DNA from: Galerina marginata
Taxonomy: Eukaryota; Basidiomycota; Agaricomycetes; Agaricales; Galerinaceae
Direction: 5' to 3'
Assembly: GCA_023014335.1 (NCBI GenBank)
Contig: JAECYW010000017.1
Coordinates: 868,001 to 932,000 of the forward strand
DNA length: 64,000 nt
Within the stretch, counting starts at the first letter, position 1. Each line of letters opens with the position of its first letter. The translations under genes were made by a program, and so were the position numbers. A model generated the notes under the pieces. The model saw only the letters and a list, made by a program, of their open reading frames with translations, made no database searches and was not told the DNA's origin. Below, in pieces: positions 48,870-60,032 of the stretch.

Positions 48870-50560
48870 GGCTTTTTTGCTTACGGTTCTCTGGGACACA
48901 CCCGTCGGGAATATCAATGCGCTGTCCTTCGTTTGCAACAACTACGGGGTGATTTATGGCTGGTAGGAGAGTCGGGTTCAAACTCCTGTGATGACCGTTC
49001 CTCGAAGAGTAACATTCCAACCAAAATGAACATCCCCTGTCACAGTTAGGTGGTCGAGCTCGACGATATGAGGGACCTCTTTGAAGCGCTTCTGAAATGG
49101 CTAGATCTAAGGCAGCGCGGGGTTCATTGGATTAATTGGCATTCGTAAAGGTGAAACAGTCCTGCCTTCTTGAAATGTCCGCCGAGCTTGATGACAGGGG
49201 ATCCCAAACATCCGATTTTGGTTCATCAGAAGACGACCATCGTCTAGAACGAACACGTCGCTCTTCACCAAAAGCAGGTCGGAGCAGTCCCTCACAGGGG
49301 GAAATCGTTCAGGGGAAACATGGATACCGTGGGCATTTTGAAAGTGCCTTATAGCGGAGCCAGTGCAGTTTCCAACTTGGAAAGAAAATGTCGGCATTGT
49401 CGCATAGGTGATCATGAGGTAAATGGTAATACATGTAACACGGAACGCCCGTCGTCCAACGTCTTCAAGGTGGAAACAATGTCGATTTCAGCCTGCAACA
49501 CACGTTTGAGGGCTGCAATTAAGTGGGGATGAGATCAGGTATTGTTCATCTACCACCGACAAGCGTTATACCTGTCAGGTTAATCCAGAAGTTATTTGAA
49601 CATCCGGAAACTACGCGCTAAAACTTTCTGTGTGTCAGTAAATGCTGAAATGAACATATGGACTCCTCTCCTTATACTGGTTGAACTGATCAATGTATTC
49701 TTGAGGTACTTGAGTCGTTTCGAGTTGTATAATCGTCGTCTACAGCGTAGCCCGTCAGGCTTTGTATATGCACAAGCTACAAAAATATGGGTTACTGATA
49801 AGAGCCTCGCTCTAAAGGAAAAATGCATATATTTCAAAAGTGTATACAGACTGGGGGGGGGAGCCACTAATCTTGACATCGACTTTTGCCAACTACTTCA
49901 TGATAAATTCACTTCGAGTCTCTGTCATGTGTTGAAGAATGCGGTGGTCGACTCTGATTCAATAAATCGATGAAAAGGAAATTCATTTCGAACCATCAAA
50001 TTTGATGAAAGCATCACAAACATGGCCCCAAATTGTCAGAGTTAGATATGAAAAGAATTGCCTTCCCTTCGGATAGTAGACGATCGAGAACGCCCTGACC
50101 GATACAATGAATTGTTTCAGTCGCCATGACTGCTTTACCTTGCAAACTTTTGACGAAAGGTAGTAAAGAATCTTTGAGAGTTCGGAACACCTTGACTGGT
50201 TGAAAGTTGTAATCTTGACTTGCCGGTTAGCATATTTCTTTACAAAACGCACCGTACCCCCTTCGGTATTGAAAGAAGTCATAAAAAGGAGCGATACGTC
50301 TGTGCTTTCTGGGGTATTCAAATGTTCGATTCGTTGAATGAATAAATCCCAGAACATGGGATCGTTCTGTACTTCGAGGGTGCCCTTTCGCCCATTCACA
50401 TTCAGTCAAACTTTCCACTGAAGGGACTGACATAACCCACCAATCAAGATCCCAGGCCACCATTAACTTTAAGCACGGCAAGCCTGTTCAAGCTTGAGGT
50501 ACTTTTGGCAGACAGATTGCCATACAGAATGACCTGGTCGTCATTACACTAAGATACCGA
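48870..50560 (-). pseudogene. Decayed inverted copy of UGP1
   Basis: Pieces of UDP-glucose pyrophosphorylase follow in the correct order on the minus strand: [15 protein letters not shown] then a stop (about 50450), FMTSFNTEGGTVRFVKKYAN (about 50250), GVLDRLLSEGKAILFISNSD (about 50080), IIQLETTQVPQEYIDQFN (about 49700), AIRHFQNAHGIHVSPERF with CSDLLLVKSDVFVLDDGR (49200-49390), and [15 protein letters not shown] (about 48930). Stops and shifts occur in nearly every segment, unlike the single break in the functional gene at 43458-45528. Intron positions seem partly kept, so it arose from a DNA duplication, not a processed mRNA. Protein identity is only moderate, so the copy is old or fast-decaying. 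The start region upstream of 50560 is not recognisable. Confidence 0.85.
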
Positions 50561-50596
50561 TTTTCTGCCAGTTCCTTATAGAAATGTTTTCAAAAC

Positions 50597-50908
50597 TTGA
50601 AGTCCCGAAAACAAAATAAAGGCGGGAAAAGCCCACATGGTTTGACCAGCAGAAAGCCCCGACCTATATGGCTTGTACAACACCAAGAACGACTGCATTT
50701 CTTCGCGGAACAACTACAACAAATCTTCAACTACACACGAGTCGAGTCCGGATGCAGATATGCATACTTTTCTTTGGAATGGATCCCTAACGTGACTGAC
50801 GAGTCTGTCAAGTTCATCGGTCATGGGCCTGGAGACATCGGAAATGGGAAGTTCAGCGAAATGCTTCGTGCTATGCCGACGGAAACGGCGCAATGGGTGT
50901 TTGAATAG
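50597..50908 (+). CDS. Small unrecognised ORF
   Basis: A 104-codon frame between the UGP1 pseudogene and RPS8. Its second half (YAYFSLEWIPNVTDESVKFI, then GNGKFSEMLRAMPTETAQW) has the balanced composition of real protein, but I recognise no family. It has no clear promoter. It might be a remnant exon of a lost gene next to the pseudogene. Confidence 0.25.
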   Translation: MKSRKQNKGGKSPHGLTSRKPRPIWLVQHQERLHFFAEQLQQIFNYTRVESGCRYAYFSLEWIPNVTDESVKFIGHGPGDIGNGKFSEMLRAMPTETAQWVFE

Positions 50909-51199
50909 ACACATTGGAATTGGAGAACGAGTGGCATTTCCATGAGGCTACATAGTATTATATCTGGATCTTAGCTGTGCCACGCCTCTGAAGCGAGGTG
51001 ACTGCATTTCAGATATAGCGATAAGGAAAAGGCGACAGGTGTGCATGGAGCTACAACACGTTGAAAGCAAACACTTGAGCCAGATGAGACTATGCGGAGT
51101 TTGCCGAGTTGAGTTTGAACTTTGAATAAACCTTATTTTTCAGTATCATCACAAACGTTAGACTGCTCAACAAGACCCCCATCCTCAAGACTCTTCGAC

Positions 51200-52117
51200 A
51201 TGGGTGAGTGCTGCAAAATTATTTTCTGTCCCTCGTAATATCGTCCTGATATCTTTATGTCCGTCTAGGTATCTCCCGTTCGTCACGACACAAGCGCTCG
51301 GAGACCGGTGCTCAACGCGCCCACTATCGCAAGAAGCGAAAGTTCGAGCTTGGCCGCCAACCAGCCAGCACCAAGCTCGGCCCCAAGAGGGTGCACACCG
51401 TCCGTGTTCGTGGTGGAAATCTGAAATATCGCGCTCTCCGTCTCGAGGGTGGTAACTTTGCATGGGCCTCAGAGCATACAACTCGCAAGACAAGAATCAT
51501 CTCTGTTGTATGTCCTTCATACCTTTAGTTCTTAGAACCTTCATGACCGGATGCAAATCTAATCCAGGTTTACAACGCATCGAACAATGAACTTGTTCGA
51601 ACAAACACCCTCGTCAAGAGTGCTATTATTCAGGTTGATGCTGCGCCTTTCCGTCAATGGTATGAATCGCACGTGAGTAAAAAATTCCAGAACCAACCGA
51701 TACGCGCACATACGTTCTCATCGTTTTCCAGTATGCCGTGCCGGTAACCAAAAAGGGAAAGACCGCCTGCTCCTACCGAAGCTGCTGAGCCTGTGAAGCA
51801 CTCGCACCACGTTGTGCGCAAACTGGAGGAGAGGAAGAAAGGTGCGTCAATTTATACCGTGAAGCATTACAATAACTAAAGGACTTTGCAGAGGCAAAGA
51901 TTGACCCTCTTCTAGAATCCCAATTCGCCGCTGGTCGTCTGTATGCTGCCATCTCCAGTCGTCCTGGTCAATCTGGTCGTGCCGACGGTTACATCCTGGA
52001 AGGCAAAGAACTCGAAGGTCAGTTCATATGTTTGATGATCGGACTTTTTCTAACTCTTTTTTGAAGTTCTACCTCAGGAAGTTGAGGACTGGAAAGCAAA
52101 AGCATGCCCATGCTTGA
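51200..52117 (+). CDS. RPS8: 40S ribosomal protein S8 (eS8)
   Basis: Component of the small ribosomal subunit. It starts [20 protein letters not shown], with the first exon only ATGG (51200-51203). Other exons: 51269-51507, 51568-51672, 51732-51841, 51892-52017 and 52067-52117. Family signatures: [54 protein letters not shown] and the very conserved [20 protein letters not shown] with [13 protein letters not shown]. It ends [16 protein letters not shown]. Two extra single bases, at about 51767 (KTA, then [10 protein letters not shown] in the next frame) and 52017 (at the last donor), break the frame. For a normally single-copy essential gene this points to sequence error. Confidence 0.95.
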
Positions 52118-52417
52118 TTACCACTCTTTTCCCCTCTCTTGCAGTACGTTATGTGGATCGAGGCACCAAAATAACAGACGCGTTCCATGATAAACTCTCT
52201 CTACCATGACCATGCTCTTTTGTATGTTGCAAAATATATGCCTCTTAAACACGATAATGCTTCTAATTAAATAAAGGACATAATTTCTTGAAGCAAATCC
52301 TCAGACTAACGTGATGCGAATTGATTACCGCGTCAATTACCTATCAGTTGAACTGATGCTTGCTCAAAGTCTGGAATGGTTGCGAATCTCACATCTAGAT
52401 CCTGAAATGACCCGCAT

Positions 52418-52813
52418 TTGCAAGCACTGTTATCGTTTGCATCATCGGTGTTAATTAGGAAGGAATTCAGAGTCGACTTGGACAATGGTTCTCACGATTG
52501 TAGGAAAAATAAGACAACCTGGACCAAAGAAAGTACGACTAACCTCCCTGGCGGTTTGAAAAATAGTGATTGTCATCCGGAACGTCAGATGAACCATGGG
52601 TTTGATGCCGTTGTGCTTGGCCTATACCATGGTGAAGGGCCGCTTGGGAAAATTCCATTCGTTCGGTTGGTTTGCCGATTGGAGGTCGATTTGCCGTCTG
52701 AACGCAGCGGTTCAGCGACAATATATTTAGTCTGCATGGATCTCAACCAAGTTGAACGCTTTCAAGCTGGTCACTTTTCTGCAAAGGTGTATGACTGGGT
52801 ACAGGTTCAGTGA
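52418..52813 (+). CDS. Unrecognised ORF
   Basis: An uninterrupted 131-codon frame between RPS8 and the second DUF6533 gene. It includes GFDAVVLGLYHGEGPLGKIP and SGSATIYLVCMDLNQVERF and looks plausible as protein, but I recognise no domain. It has no visible introns, which is unusual in this window, and no clear promoter. It could be a chance frame. Confidence 0.25.
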   Translation: MQALLSFASSVLIRKEFRVDLDNGSHDCRKNKTTWTKESTTNLPGGLKNSDCHPERQMNHGFDAVVLGLYHGEGPLGKIPFVRLVCRLEVDLPSERSGSATIYLVCMDLNQVERFQAGHFSAKVYDWVQVQ

Positions 52814-52979
52814 ACATACCAGAAGGCTCACCTCTCGCCTCAGGCACTCTCAGATCCTCGCGTCCTTGTGCTACTGGTAGTGTTCCTTATTCATGAACAC
52901 GCTACAAGGTGCCTCGTGTACGTGGCTCATATTCTAGCACTGTGGATGACTTGTCTGACCTCGGAATACCTCACTAGAC

Positions 52980-54274
52980 GCAGGGTTGACGTTCAGTATC
53001 TGGGAGATCCTGGTCACTTTGCAGGATGAAGTAGAAATAATGTGGCCGTAAGTCCAGTCCCACCACACCTTGGAACTTGTAATTTACGCCGTTGCAATGT
53101 GCGTCTAGACAGCCACGGAGAGTGACGATAGTAAAGGCGCTGTATTTTTTCATGCGATACTTTGGCTTGGCCATTCAAATGTGCGTTGTTTTCTTGTGGA
53201 TCCAGTTCTCTTGCGCTAAACAAGCGAACAGCAACAATACGGCCGTCGCAAAGATACTACAAGCCCGGTACCCCGTGCCTAGAGAAACATGTCGATTATG
53301 GCTCACCTATCAGGCCCTCGCTATATTTCTTTTATTAGGTGCAGTGGATATTATCTTAATGATTAGAGGTAAGTTAAACCCCTGGAATTGTCTAGTGCCA
53401 CATATCTAAAGCGCGAATTCATGTGTGTTGAAGTCTATGCTTTCTACAACAGGAGACGGTGGACAGGCTTCTTGCTGATTTTCCTACTCTTCTTCCGAGT
53501 CGGTCTGTCCTCGGCGAGCGCAATAATGACGGTTCCTGATCAGAAATTCAACTACGAGTGCTTGAATGAAAATGTCCCATCTGTAGTGAATGTACTTTTT
53601 CATGTGAGTAGCTTGTCTTTCCTCCGTTCATTGCAAGATTTAATATCGCATTCTACCTCGCGATTAGAGTGGGGAATTCCTCCTTCAGAGCGTCATTTTA
53701 GGCCTTACTTTCGTCAGGCATTTCGTCGCTATTCGGGCCGGATGGGCAAGAACGCCCTTAGTCTCGTTACTTTGTAGAGATGGCGCAACAGCGTTCACCA
53801 TTATCATTGGTGTGTAAACATCCAGGAAACCCCCATATAAGTTCTCTGAAACCTTCCCAGCTGTTCTAATAGGCACTGTTGTTTATGCGCGGTTTGAATA
53901 TATGCACGACTCCGCGCACTTCGTGTTTCCGTGAGTTGAACTAACAAATCATAATTTCGTTTCTAAGTGAGAGGGAATGTAGGACCTTCGTTGCAATGCT
54001 GTCATGTGTGGTAAGTCAGCATTTCCTCATGTTCAGCATTTCCTCTGGACTCTGACGTCGGTCGTGCCGTAAAATCCAGGGCTGTCGATTGATTATTAGC
54101 ATGCAGAAGCTCGTCACTCCCGACTCGCAGGAGCCGCACTTTAACTCGCGACAGCCACGAGCAAGAGTTCACGACCATTATCGAGTCTTTATGGACTCGG
54201 ACCCCTTCTGCCCTGACTCCGTCAGCCCGAACATCGTCAGCCCGAACACCGTCAGCCCAAACTCCTTCCACTAG
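52980..54274 (+). CDS. DUF6533 multi-pass membrane protein, copy B
   Basis: Basidiomycete membrane protein of unknown role. The N-terminal part is ILVTLQDEVEIMWP (about 53005-53047), then after an intron RRVTIVKALYFFMRYFGLAI. Next come CRLWLTYQALAIFLLLGAVD with ILMIR, then VYAFYNRRRWTGFLLIFLLF. The family motif is AGWARTPLVSLLCRDGATAF (about 53736), then VYARFEYMHDSAHFVF and GCRLIISMQKL. The order of four to five short exons matches the family. The hydrophilic tail ends in three copies of a VSPN repeat (54220-54264). The true start is uncertain: ATG 52947 is in a different frame from the first exon, and a +1 shift may intervene. Copy A of the family lies at 46674-47859. Confidence 0.72.
54220..54264. 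repeat. 15-bp tandem repeat, three copies
   Basis: Unit CGTCAGCCCGAACAT, three head-to-tail copies with a few substitutions. It is in frame in the last exon of DUF6533 copy B and encodes VSPNI-VSPNT-VSPNS just before the stop. A Ser/Pro repeat in a cytosolic tail is likely length-variable. Confidence 0.8.
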
Positions 54275-54936
54275 ATCTATCTCATGACGCACTACCATCC
54301 CGTCGGGACTCCCTGCCAGTGCGTCCGAGGAACTGGTACCTCAGTAGGTAAATCCAGACATAGTCTGAGTACGAATGCGAGGGATCTTCATCTCACAGTC
54401 TGGCGGGTGTTGACTTGGCAGTAGAGTTAACCCATGGAGTGGGACTCTGGGGCTGTGAGAGCCGCATTGCCCGGATAAGTCGGTCATTAATGGGAGGCAG
54501 TCACAACTTCTTATAGACTTTAACAGAGCGCCGTCCTGGTGTTTATGTCCCAAAATATGTATCTTGTACAGCAAGGAAGCCATCTCTCATTTAACTGCCA
54601 CCTCGTAGGTTGACACATACCCATTAATCCAAAAGTTCTCAAATGGCCATACCGGGATAAACGTCCGCGGAACCGGTTTTCGCAGGCTTATTCAGATAGT
54701 GATCGCATTTTCTGCTTTTCAGTTGCTGTCGAAGTGAAAGAAGTGCCTCAAAAGAACATACAGTGGTTGACTTACAACTCAATTCCACGCGTTCTCGCAG
54801 CACTTCATTAATGTGCAACCTCTGCTAAAAATAGACTTCCAAAGCCGTTGCCTAACATTAACAAATACATGCGGACACAGTCTGGCAGAGTTTGCAAGAA
54901 CTCTGGGATCATACTCACTTCTTTTTTTTATTACCA

Positions 54937-55454
54937 ATGGTATGTTTCTCAGAGGAATGTCAAATGCGGAATATTGCTAATTGCGCGCACGAATAGCTCA
55001 TATTCTCAGTGTTTAAGACTCTCACAGACCAAACGGTCACCGTGGAGCTCAAAAATGACCTCTCAATCACGGGTGTTTTGAAATCTGTCGACCAGTAGGC
55101 AAAACGGTGCTTCAACTTCCCAACCAAGCCTGAATAATCGGTCCCAGGTTCTTGAACATTCGGCTTGACAATATAAAGGTAGCAGATGAGACGAGACATC
55201 CTCATATGGTGAATTCCTTTTCATACAATACATGGAAGTTTGCTGATTGGTTTTGCAATCGCTTAGATGGCCGTGAAGAATTGCTTTATCCGTGGATCGG
55301 TTGTTCGCTACGTGCAACTACCGGCGGAACATGTTGACACTCAACTACTAGAGGATGCGACGCGTAGAGGTGAGTTACGTAGCATCTAACGCGAATTCAA
55401 GGGATGTTCATTTCTTTTGGTATAGAGGCATTGAATCAGACAAAGCGGCAATAG
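54937..55454 (+). CDS. LSM2: U6 snRNA-associated Sm-like protein LSm2
   Basis: Subunit of the Lsm1-7 ring (cytoplasmic mRNA decapping) and Lsm2-8 ring (nuclear, U6 snRNA). Spliced protein: MLIFSVFKTLTDQ, then the Sm1 motif VTVELKNDLSITGVLKSVD, FLNIRLDNIKVADET, and the Sm2 motif FIRGSVVRYVQLPAEHVDTQ followed by LLEDATRREALNQTKRQ. Exons: 54937-54939 (only the ATG), 54997-55094, 55148-55208, 55267-55369 and 55426-55454. Each junction is GT..AG and keeps frame. The protein is about 97 residues, the usual LSm2 size. The ATG-only first exon rests on a strong GTATGT donor directly after ATG and a TAG acceptor just before CTC. It is convergent with the WD40 gene (55765). Confidence 0.92.
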
Positions 55455-55764
55455 CAGGAATAACTTACATATCCATTTTCTCTCCATCGCAACATGTACA
55501 TCGTAATGATTTCTTGATGAAGGAAATTATAGTCATTCGGGAACTCTTTGATGCGATTGAATGGTCACCGGTCACGAAGCTCGCACACTCGCCTCGTTCA
55601 CGCGTACAAGAGTCGTTTTTATCTTTATAAAAGCTGCCGGATGATTATTCTATGACCGAACAGGTGAATGCGCAATAAATGATCTGCGACTTCGTCAAAA
55701 TACGACTTGCACCGAGAAGACAAAGCTTTGTGACGTGTTTTCCCAGTAGAGACCCTTGGAACAG

Positions 55765-56977
55765 TTAACTGTTCTCTGGATGTCTCCAGACTTTAACAGT
55801 CCCATCTGCGCTAGACGTTATCATTTCGTTCGCATCTGTCGGATGATGCTCTGTCCACGTAATAAGTTTTTGATGGACCTTTGGAGGAGGATTTGGTTGG
55901 AGAATTTTGGCCTAGAGAAATCAAGATCGTCAGTTAGTGTGGAGATTCACCTTTGCAAGGCTTACGTCGACCAAAGTCCCAAGCCCAGATTTGGCCTTTT
56001 TCGTCCCCACAAATGATGGTCGCTTCAGCGTGGCCAAAACATGCGCGGCAACGATAGGCTTCATTTACATGACCTGTGAAGTCATTCAGCATTTTGCCGG
56101 TACTGCAATCTATAAGCCTTATGTGATTGTCGAGAGTGGCTGCTAGATAGGTTTGAGCATCTTGAGTGGGCACCACCGAGGTTACAGGATCTGCCAGAAG
56201 CTTGAGCACGAGGGAAGTTGGAAATCGGTAAGCTGCTATAAACTTACGTCCTATAAAATCGGACCGAAGTTCACCCATGCGAAGGTCATATGTACGAACA
56301 TGCCCATCGACGGAGCCAGTCAAGATATAAGTAGAGCCAACATGAAGAGTTTGGACAGCATCGCGCGCTTCTCCGAGAACTTGAATGGCCTGCCTTGTTT
56401 GTGCCCTTTTAACGCGATATTAAGTAGTTCGACTTGGCAACAATTTCGACAGATAAAACAGACCGAAGATCCCATAACCGCACGGTTGAATCGAATGAGC
56501 CTTTCAACAAGTCAAAGATGCAATATGTTGTAAATCGGACATGAATTACCACTAGCAAGGACGGTCGCATCTTCGTTGAATTCTACGACATTTATCTTGC
56601 CCATGTGTCCAGCAATACGTCTCGTCGTAACCCCACTAGCGACGTCCCAGAGAAATATAGAGCGGTCCCCACCGGAAGACGCGAATTTGGCATTGTCCTG
56701 AGATCTTTTCATGGTTCAGAGCTGGCTTTTCATATTTTGAACAAGGGAAATAGACGCACATCGTGATAGACAAAATTTCGTATCCATGGGCGACAAAGCT
56801 TTTTATTTCCGCTCCAGAGCTTGCATTCCACAAACGGACTGTTCGATCTTGACCCCCAGTCAAAATATATTTTGCCGAGCCTTTTGAGTAGCGAGCAACA
56901 TTCACCGTTCCTGTATGGTTGTCTAAAACGACATGTAAAGTCCTCGCAAGCGGCTGTGGCCCACGGGAAGGAGCCAT
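55765..56977 (-). CDS. WD40-repeat protein, WDR83/MORG1-like
   Basis: Seven-bladed beta-propeller protein. The animal ortholog is a MAPK scaffold and is also found in spliceosomes; fungal orthologs are spliceosome-linked. In minus-strand order: NHTGTVNVARYSKGSAKYIL, GGQDRTVRLWNASSGAEIKS, ASSGGDRSIFLWDVASG, GKINVVEFNEDATVLASG, GSFDSTVRLWDLRS, YILTGSVDGHVRTYDLRMGE, TYLAATLDNHIRLIDCSTGK, CGDEKGQIWAWDF and SSADGTVKVWRHPENS at the end. Introns near 56720-56770, 56500-56550, 56405-56460, 56195-56255 and 55920-55975 are clean. No frame error was found. ATG 56977 (MAPSRGPQPLART) lies 130 bp from the divergent F-box gene. Confidence 0.88.
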
Positions 56978-57107
56978 GTTGGTCGTGGAGTCGATAGTCA
57001 GAATCAACCAGTGATGCCGAGGTAAACACTCCGGCACTGCCGGCCCGCGGTAATAAACATCCCTCAGATTCGGTCTGGCTAAATTCCAGACGAACTATTC
57101 ATCTGTC

Positions 57108-58908
57108 ATGTCAAAACGAAGTTTCTCTCCAGCTCCATTACCCCCCGCAAAACGTGTTCAAGTCTTTGGAAACTCCAGACGCTATTCAAGCCAGATTCTC
57201 AGCTTTGATAACTCTTTATACGACGAACTTATTCTGTGCATCTTTTCTCACCTTTCGTGGGTAGACCTGTGTGTTACGCAGACCACCAGTAGAAACTGGG
57301 CCAGACTTGCGTCGGATAACGAAATTTGGAGGATAAAATATCTCGCAGAGTATGGTAGAACTCGTCTGCGTGGTACCAAAGGCTTCTTTGGCCGTCTCGA
57401 TGGTCGAGAAGTGAAGCCTTTACCTGGACGAGCCAAATCAGACCACCACAAGGACTGGAAATGGATGTTTCGTATAAGTTCAAATTGGAGAACAGGTATG
57501 AGTTAGATTTCTACTGTTTCTGTCCCGGAAATTGATATTTATCACCGAACTTTGAGGTCGTTGCTCCGTAGAAGAGTGCGTAGGAACATCTATCCTCGCA
57601 CCGCCGCCTAGACAATCTTCTTGTCGTCGGTACAGGCCGAACGAACAAACGCACATTATTCTTGCGGGAACCTTAACCATTACTGCATCATCTCAATATT
57701 CGAATATGCCTGTAGTTGTTATTACCAGCCAACCCAACAACCACCACATTCTTCCCTACTACAAGGAACCCCTCCATTCTCAGTATGGGCCTGCAAGTAT
57801 TACAGCTCTCGCCTTGGACCAGTCTCCTCCAGCATCTGGTCACCTCTCTCTTGCATGCTTTATGTCGACAGGGGAATTCTCCGTGTTCGAGCTCAACCCT
57901 ACCTCCCCTTCCCTTCCCATCTCCAGGAAACACAGTCACCAACCCTCACGGGGCACAACAAGGACATTAAATATCATACATGCCGTATATTATCACCCGC
58001 TCCTCGTCAGTCTATCCGATATATTTTCTCTTTCCATCTACGACTTGTCGTCAGAAGTGGTCCGGCACACACAAACGCTCAGCTCCTTCACATCTTATCC
58101 TCCTGCTTCCCTTGTTTTGTCGTCGCCTTCCCCTATGATCTTCAAGCTCGTCATTGCATATTCAATTCCCGTCTACCCGAGGCATTGGTCGGTTGGCGCT
58201 ACCGAACTTATAATCTGCAAAGACTCGGAAAGTTCCGGCTTAACTACCTCAACGATTTTCTCTTCGCCTTCATTTCGCGAGGATTATAAATATCCATTGG
58301 CATCTACAATGACGGTGATAACCAGTCGTACGATCCGCGCATTTGATATACCCTCAGGTTGGGTTGACGAAACTTCTCTTCGTGCCATGCGGGAGCAATG
58401 GGGTCGCAAAATTTCAAACGTTTCCGACGCCCAGACAGACGGGAAATGGGTAGTTCTTGCTCCAGGAGCCTGTGTTTATTATGCAGACGGTACTCCATAC
58501 TCCGATGTACCGCCTTCCCCTTCCCCATCATCCTCGTCGTCATCAAGTCCTCCGTCAGGCAATCTTCATTCACCCACGAGCCTGCAACTATATAGGCTTG
58601 TTCTTCCTGCCCAATCGAATTCCATCGCTGCATCTCCACCGAAATTAAACTTTGTGCGTACGTTGCATGGTCAGACAAGCCCCGTGTCAGCCCTTGCTCT
58701 CGCAGATGGTCGGTGTGTAAGCCTAGGTAAAAATGGAAGCATCTGGGTTTGGGATCTCGAAGCAGGGACGGGGGCTGAAGTTGCTCCGGCTGACGAAACT
58801 GTGACAGACGAATTCCTCGAGCCAACAAAGGGCACTGTGTCATTTGACGAAAGACGTATCGTAGCTGCCCGTAGCGGGAAGGTGGTTGTTCGAAGATTTG
58901 ATATCTAA
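57108..58908 (+). CDS. F-box protein with WD40-like C-terminal region
   Basis: Probable substrate adaptor of an SCF ubiquitin ligase. After a basic N terminus (MSKRSFSPAPLPPAKRV), the F-box is LYDELILCIFSHLSWVDLC followed by ARLASDNEIWRIKY (about residues 35-80, 57210-57345). A single intron (57495-57569) is followed by one long exon. It contains an ILAGTLTITAS strand, propeller-like strands (HLSLACFMSTGEFSVFEL, ADGRCVSLGKNGSIWVWDLE) and ends SGKVVVRRFDI. A poly-Ser stretch lies near 58520-58560. The frame is intact. Substrates are not predictable. It is divergent from the WDR83-like gene with a 130-bp spacer. Confidence 0.85.
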
Positions 58909-59271
58909 CAGCTAGGTGCCAGTCATAGATCACCCACTGGCAATGTCATGGGACTTCCGCTCACCCTTTCGGTATTTATTCTTCGTGGGTTGCCTCTTAT
59001 CATCATGTTGTTTACTGCCAAACTCCTAATCTTTCGCCTTAGGATCATAAATCATCTTGTATTTCTATGTACTGATATACTCATCTTACGGAATCTTGAA
59101 TCGATAAACCCCTCGAGGCAGTCTGTCCTCCGGCAAAATGTCACCAGATCCAAAGCTCCTCGCGAGGACACACATTCCTCTTCATTTTCCAGGTCTTTCT
59201 GCCACATTGAGCCCGCTGGATGCCGAAAAAAAAAACCTTGATTAATTCATGGTACTGCCTCGACAAAGTCG

Positions 59272-59990
59272 GTGGATCGGGCCAACTTCCGTTTCATCTC
59301 TTTTCGGCACAACGTCCTATTAATGTTCTTTTATTCTTCCACCGATTTTCATAGCCGTTTATTGAAGGCCGACAGGTCGAAGCCATTCTCTCTTCCTTCG
59401 CGTAACCATATCGGTGCTCGGACATACCATGGCGTAACTCAACTGTCACTTCACTTCTTTACTCACGAATTTCGTGATGCTAAAACTCTTAATAAGTTCA
59501 TTCTATTCAGCCCAGGTCAGGGGCGTTTGACCCGATTGCTCATGATTGGTATGGCGGTTTCAAGATCCGTAGGAGATGGAATAGATCCTTGCGTCATTTC
59601 TTGCTATTCGTCCTTGTCGGATACACTTCAATCATTCGAGCTAGAAAAAGGACGGTCCGGAGTGGTGTTTTCAGTGAGCTTGTTCCTATCTCTAGTTAGC
59701 TGGCCATGATCAGAATATAATGTCCGCGAACATGCGGTTTTGCAGATCGACTATCTCGAGTCTATCCGGGCAAAGAGACGGATCGACCCGTGGAGTAAGT
59801 CCTTGTTAAGCACAAACAGAAAGGCGTGTTTTTAAAAACCAAGTTATTCTGCTATATAGCCATGCTGCTCAGTCAGGGTGCTCCGCAAGCTCTCCTCGTT
59901 CTTTTGTGCGGTACCGGTTACAATACTTCCTCTAGAAACATTTCTGGATCACTTCACCGAGTAGTACGCATTTTTACGACCCTCTATCAC
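59272..59990 (+). CDS. Unrecognised possible multi-exon gene
   Basis: An open frame at 59272-59709 (FTHEFRDAKTLNKFILFSPG, LLMIGMAVSRSVGDGIDP, SDTLQSFELEKGRSGVVF) can be spliced by a GTGAGC donor near 59673 to an exon at 59747-59793 (IDYLESIRAKRRIDPW). A further donor and acceptor lead to LLSQGAPQALLVLLCGTG. The splice signals are good but I recognise no family, and the start is unclear. It may be a real hypothetical gene or a remnant. Confidence 0.28.
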
Positions 59991-60032
59991 TTTGTGGCAT
60001 CGTAAGACCTCCGGGCACCCGATCGCATTCTC

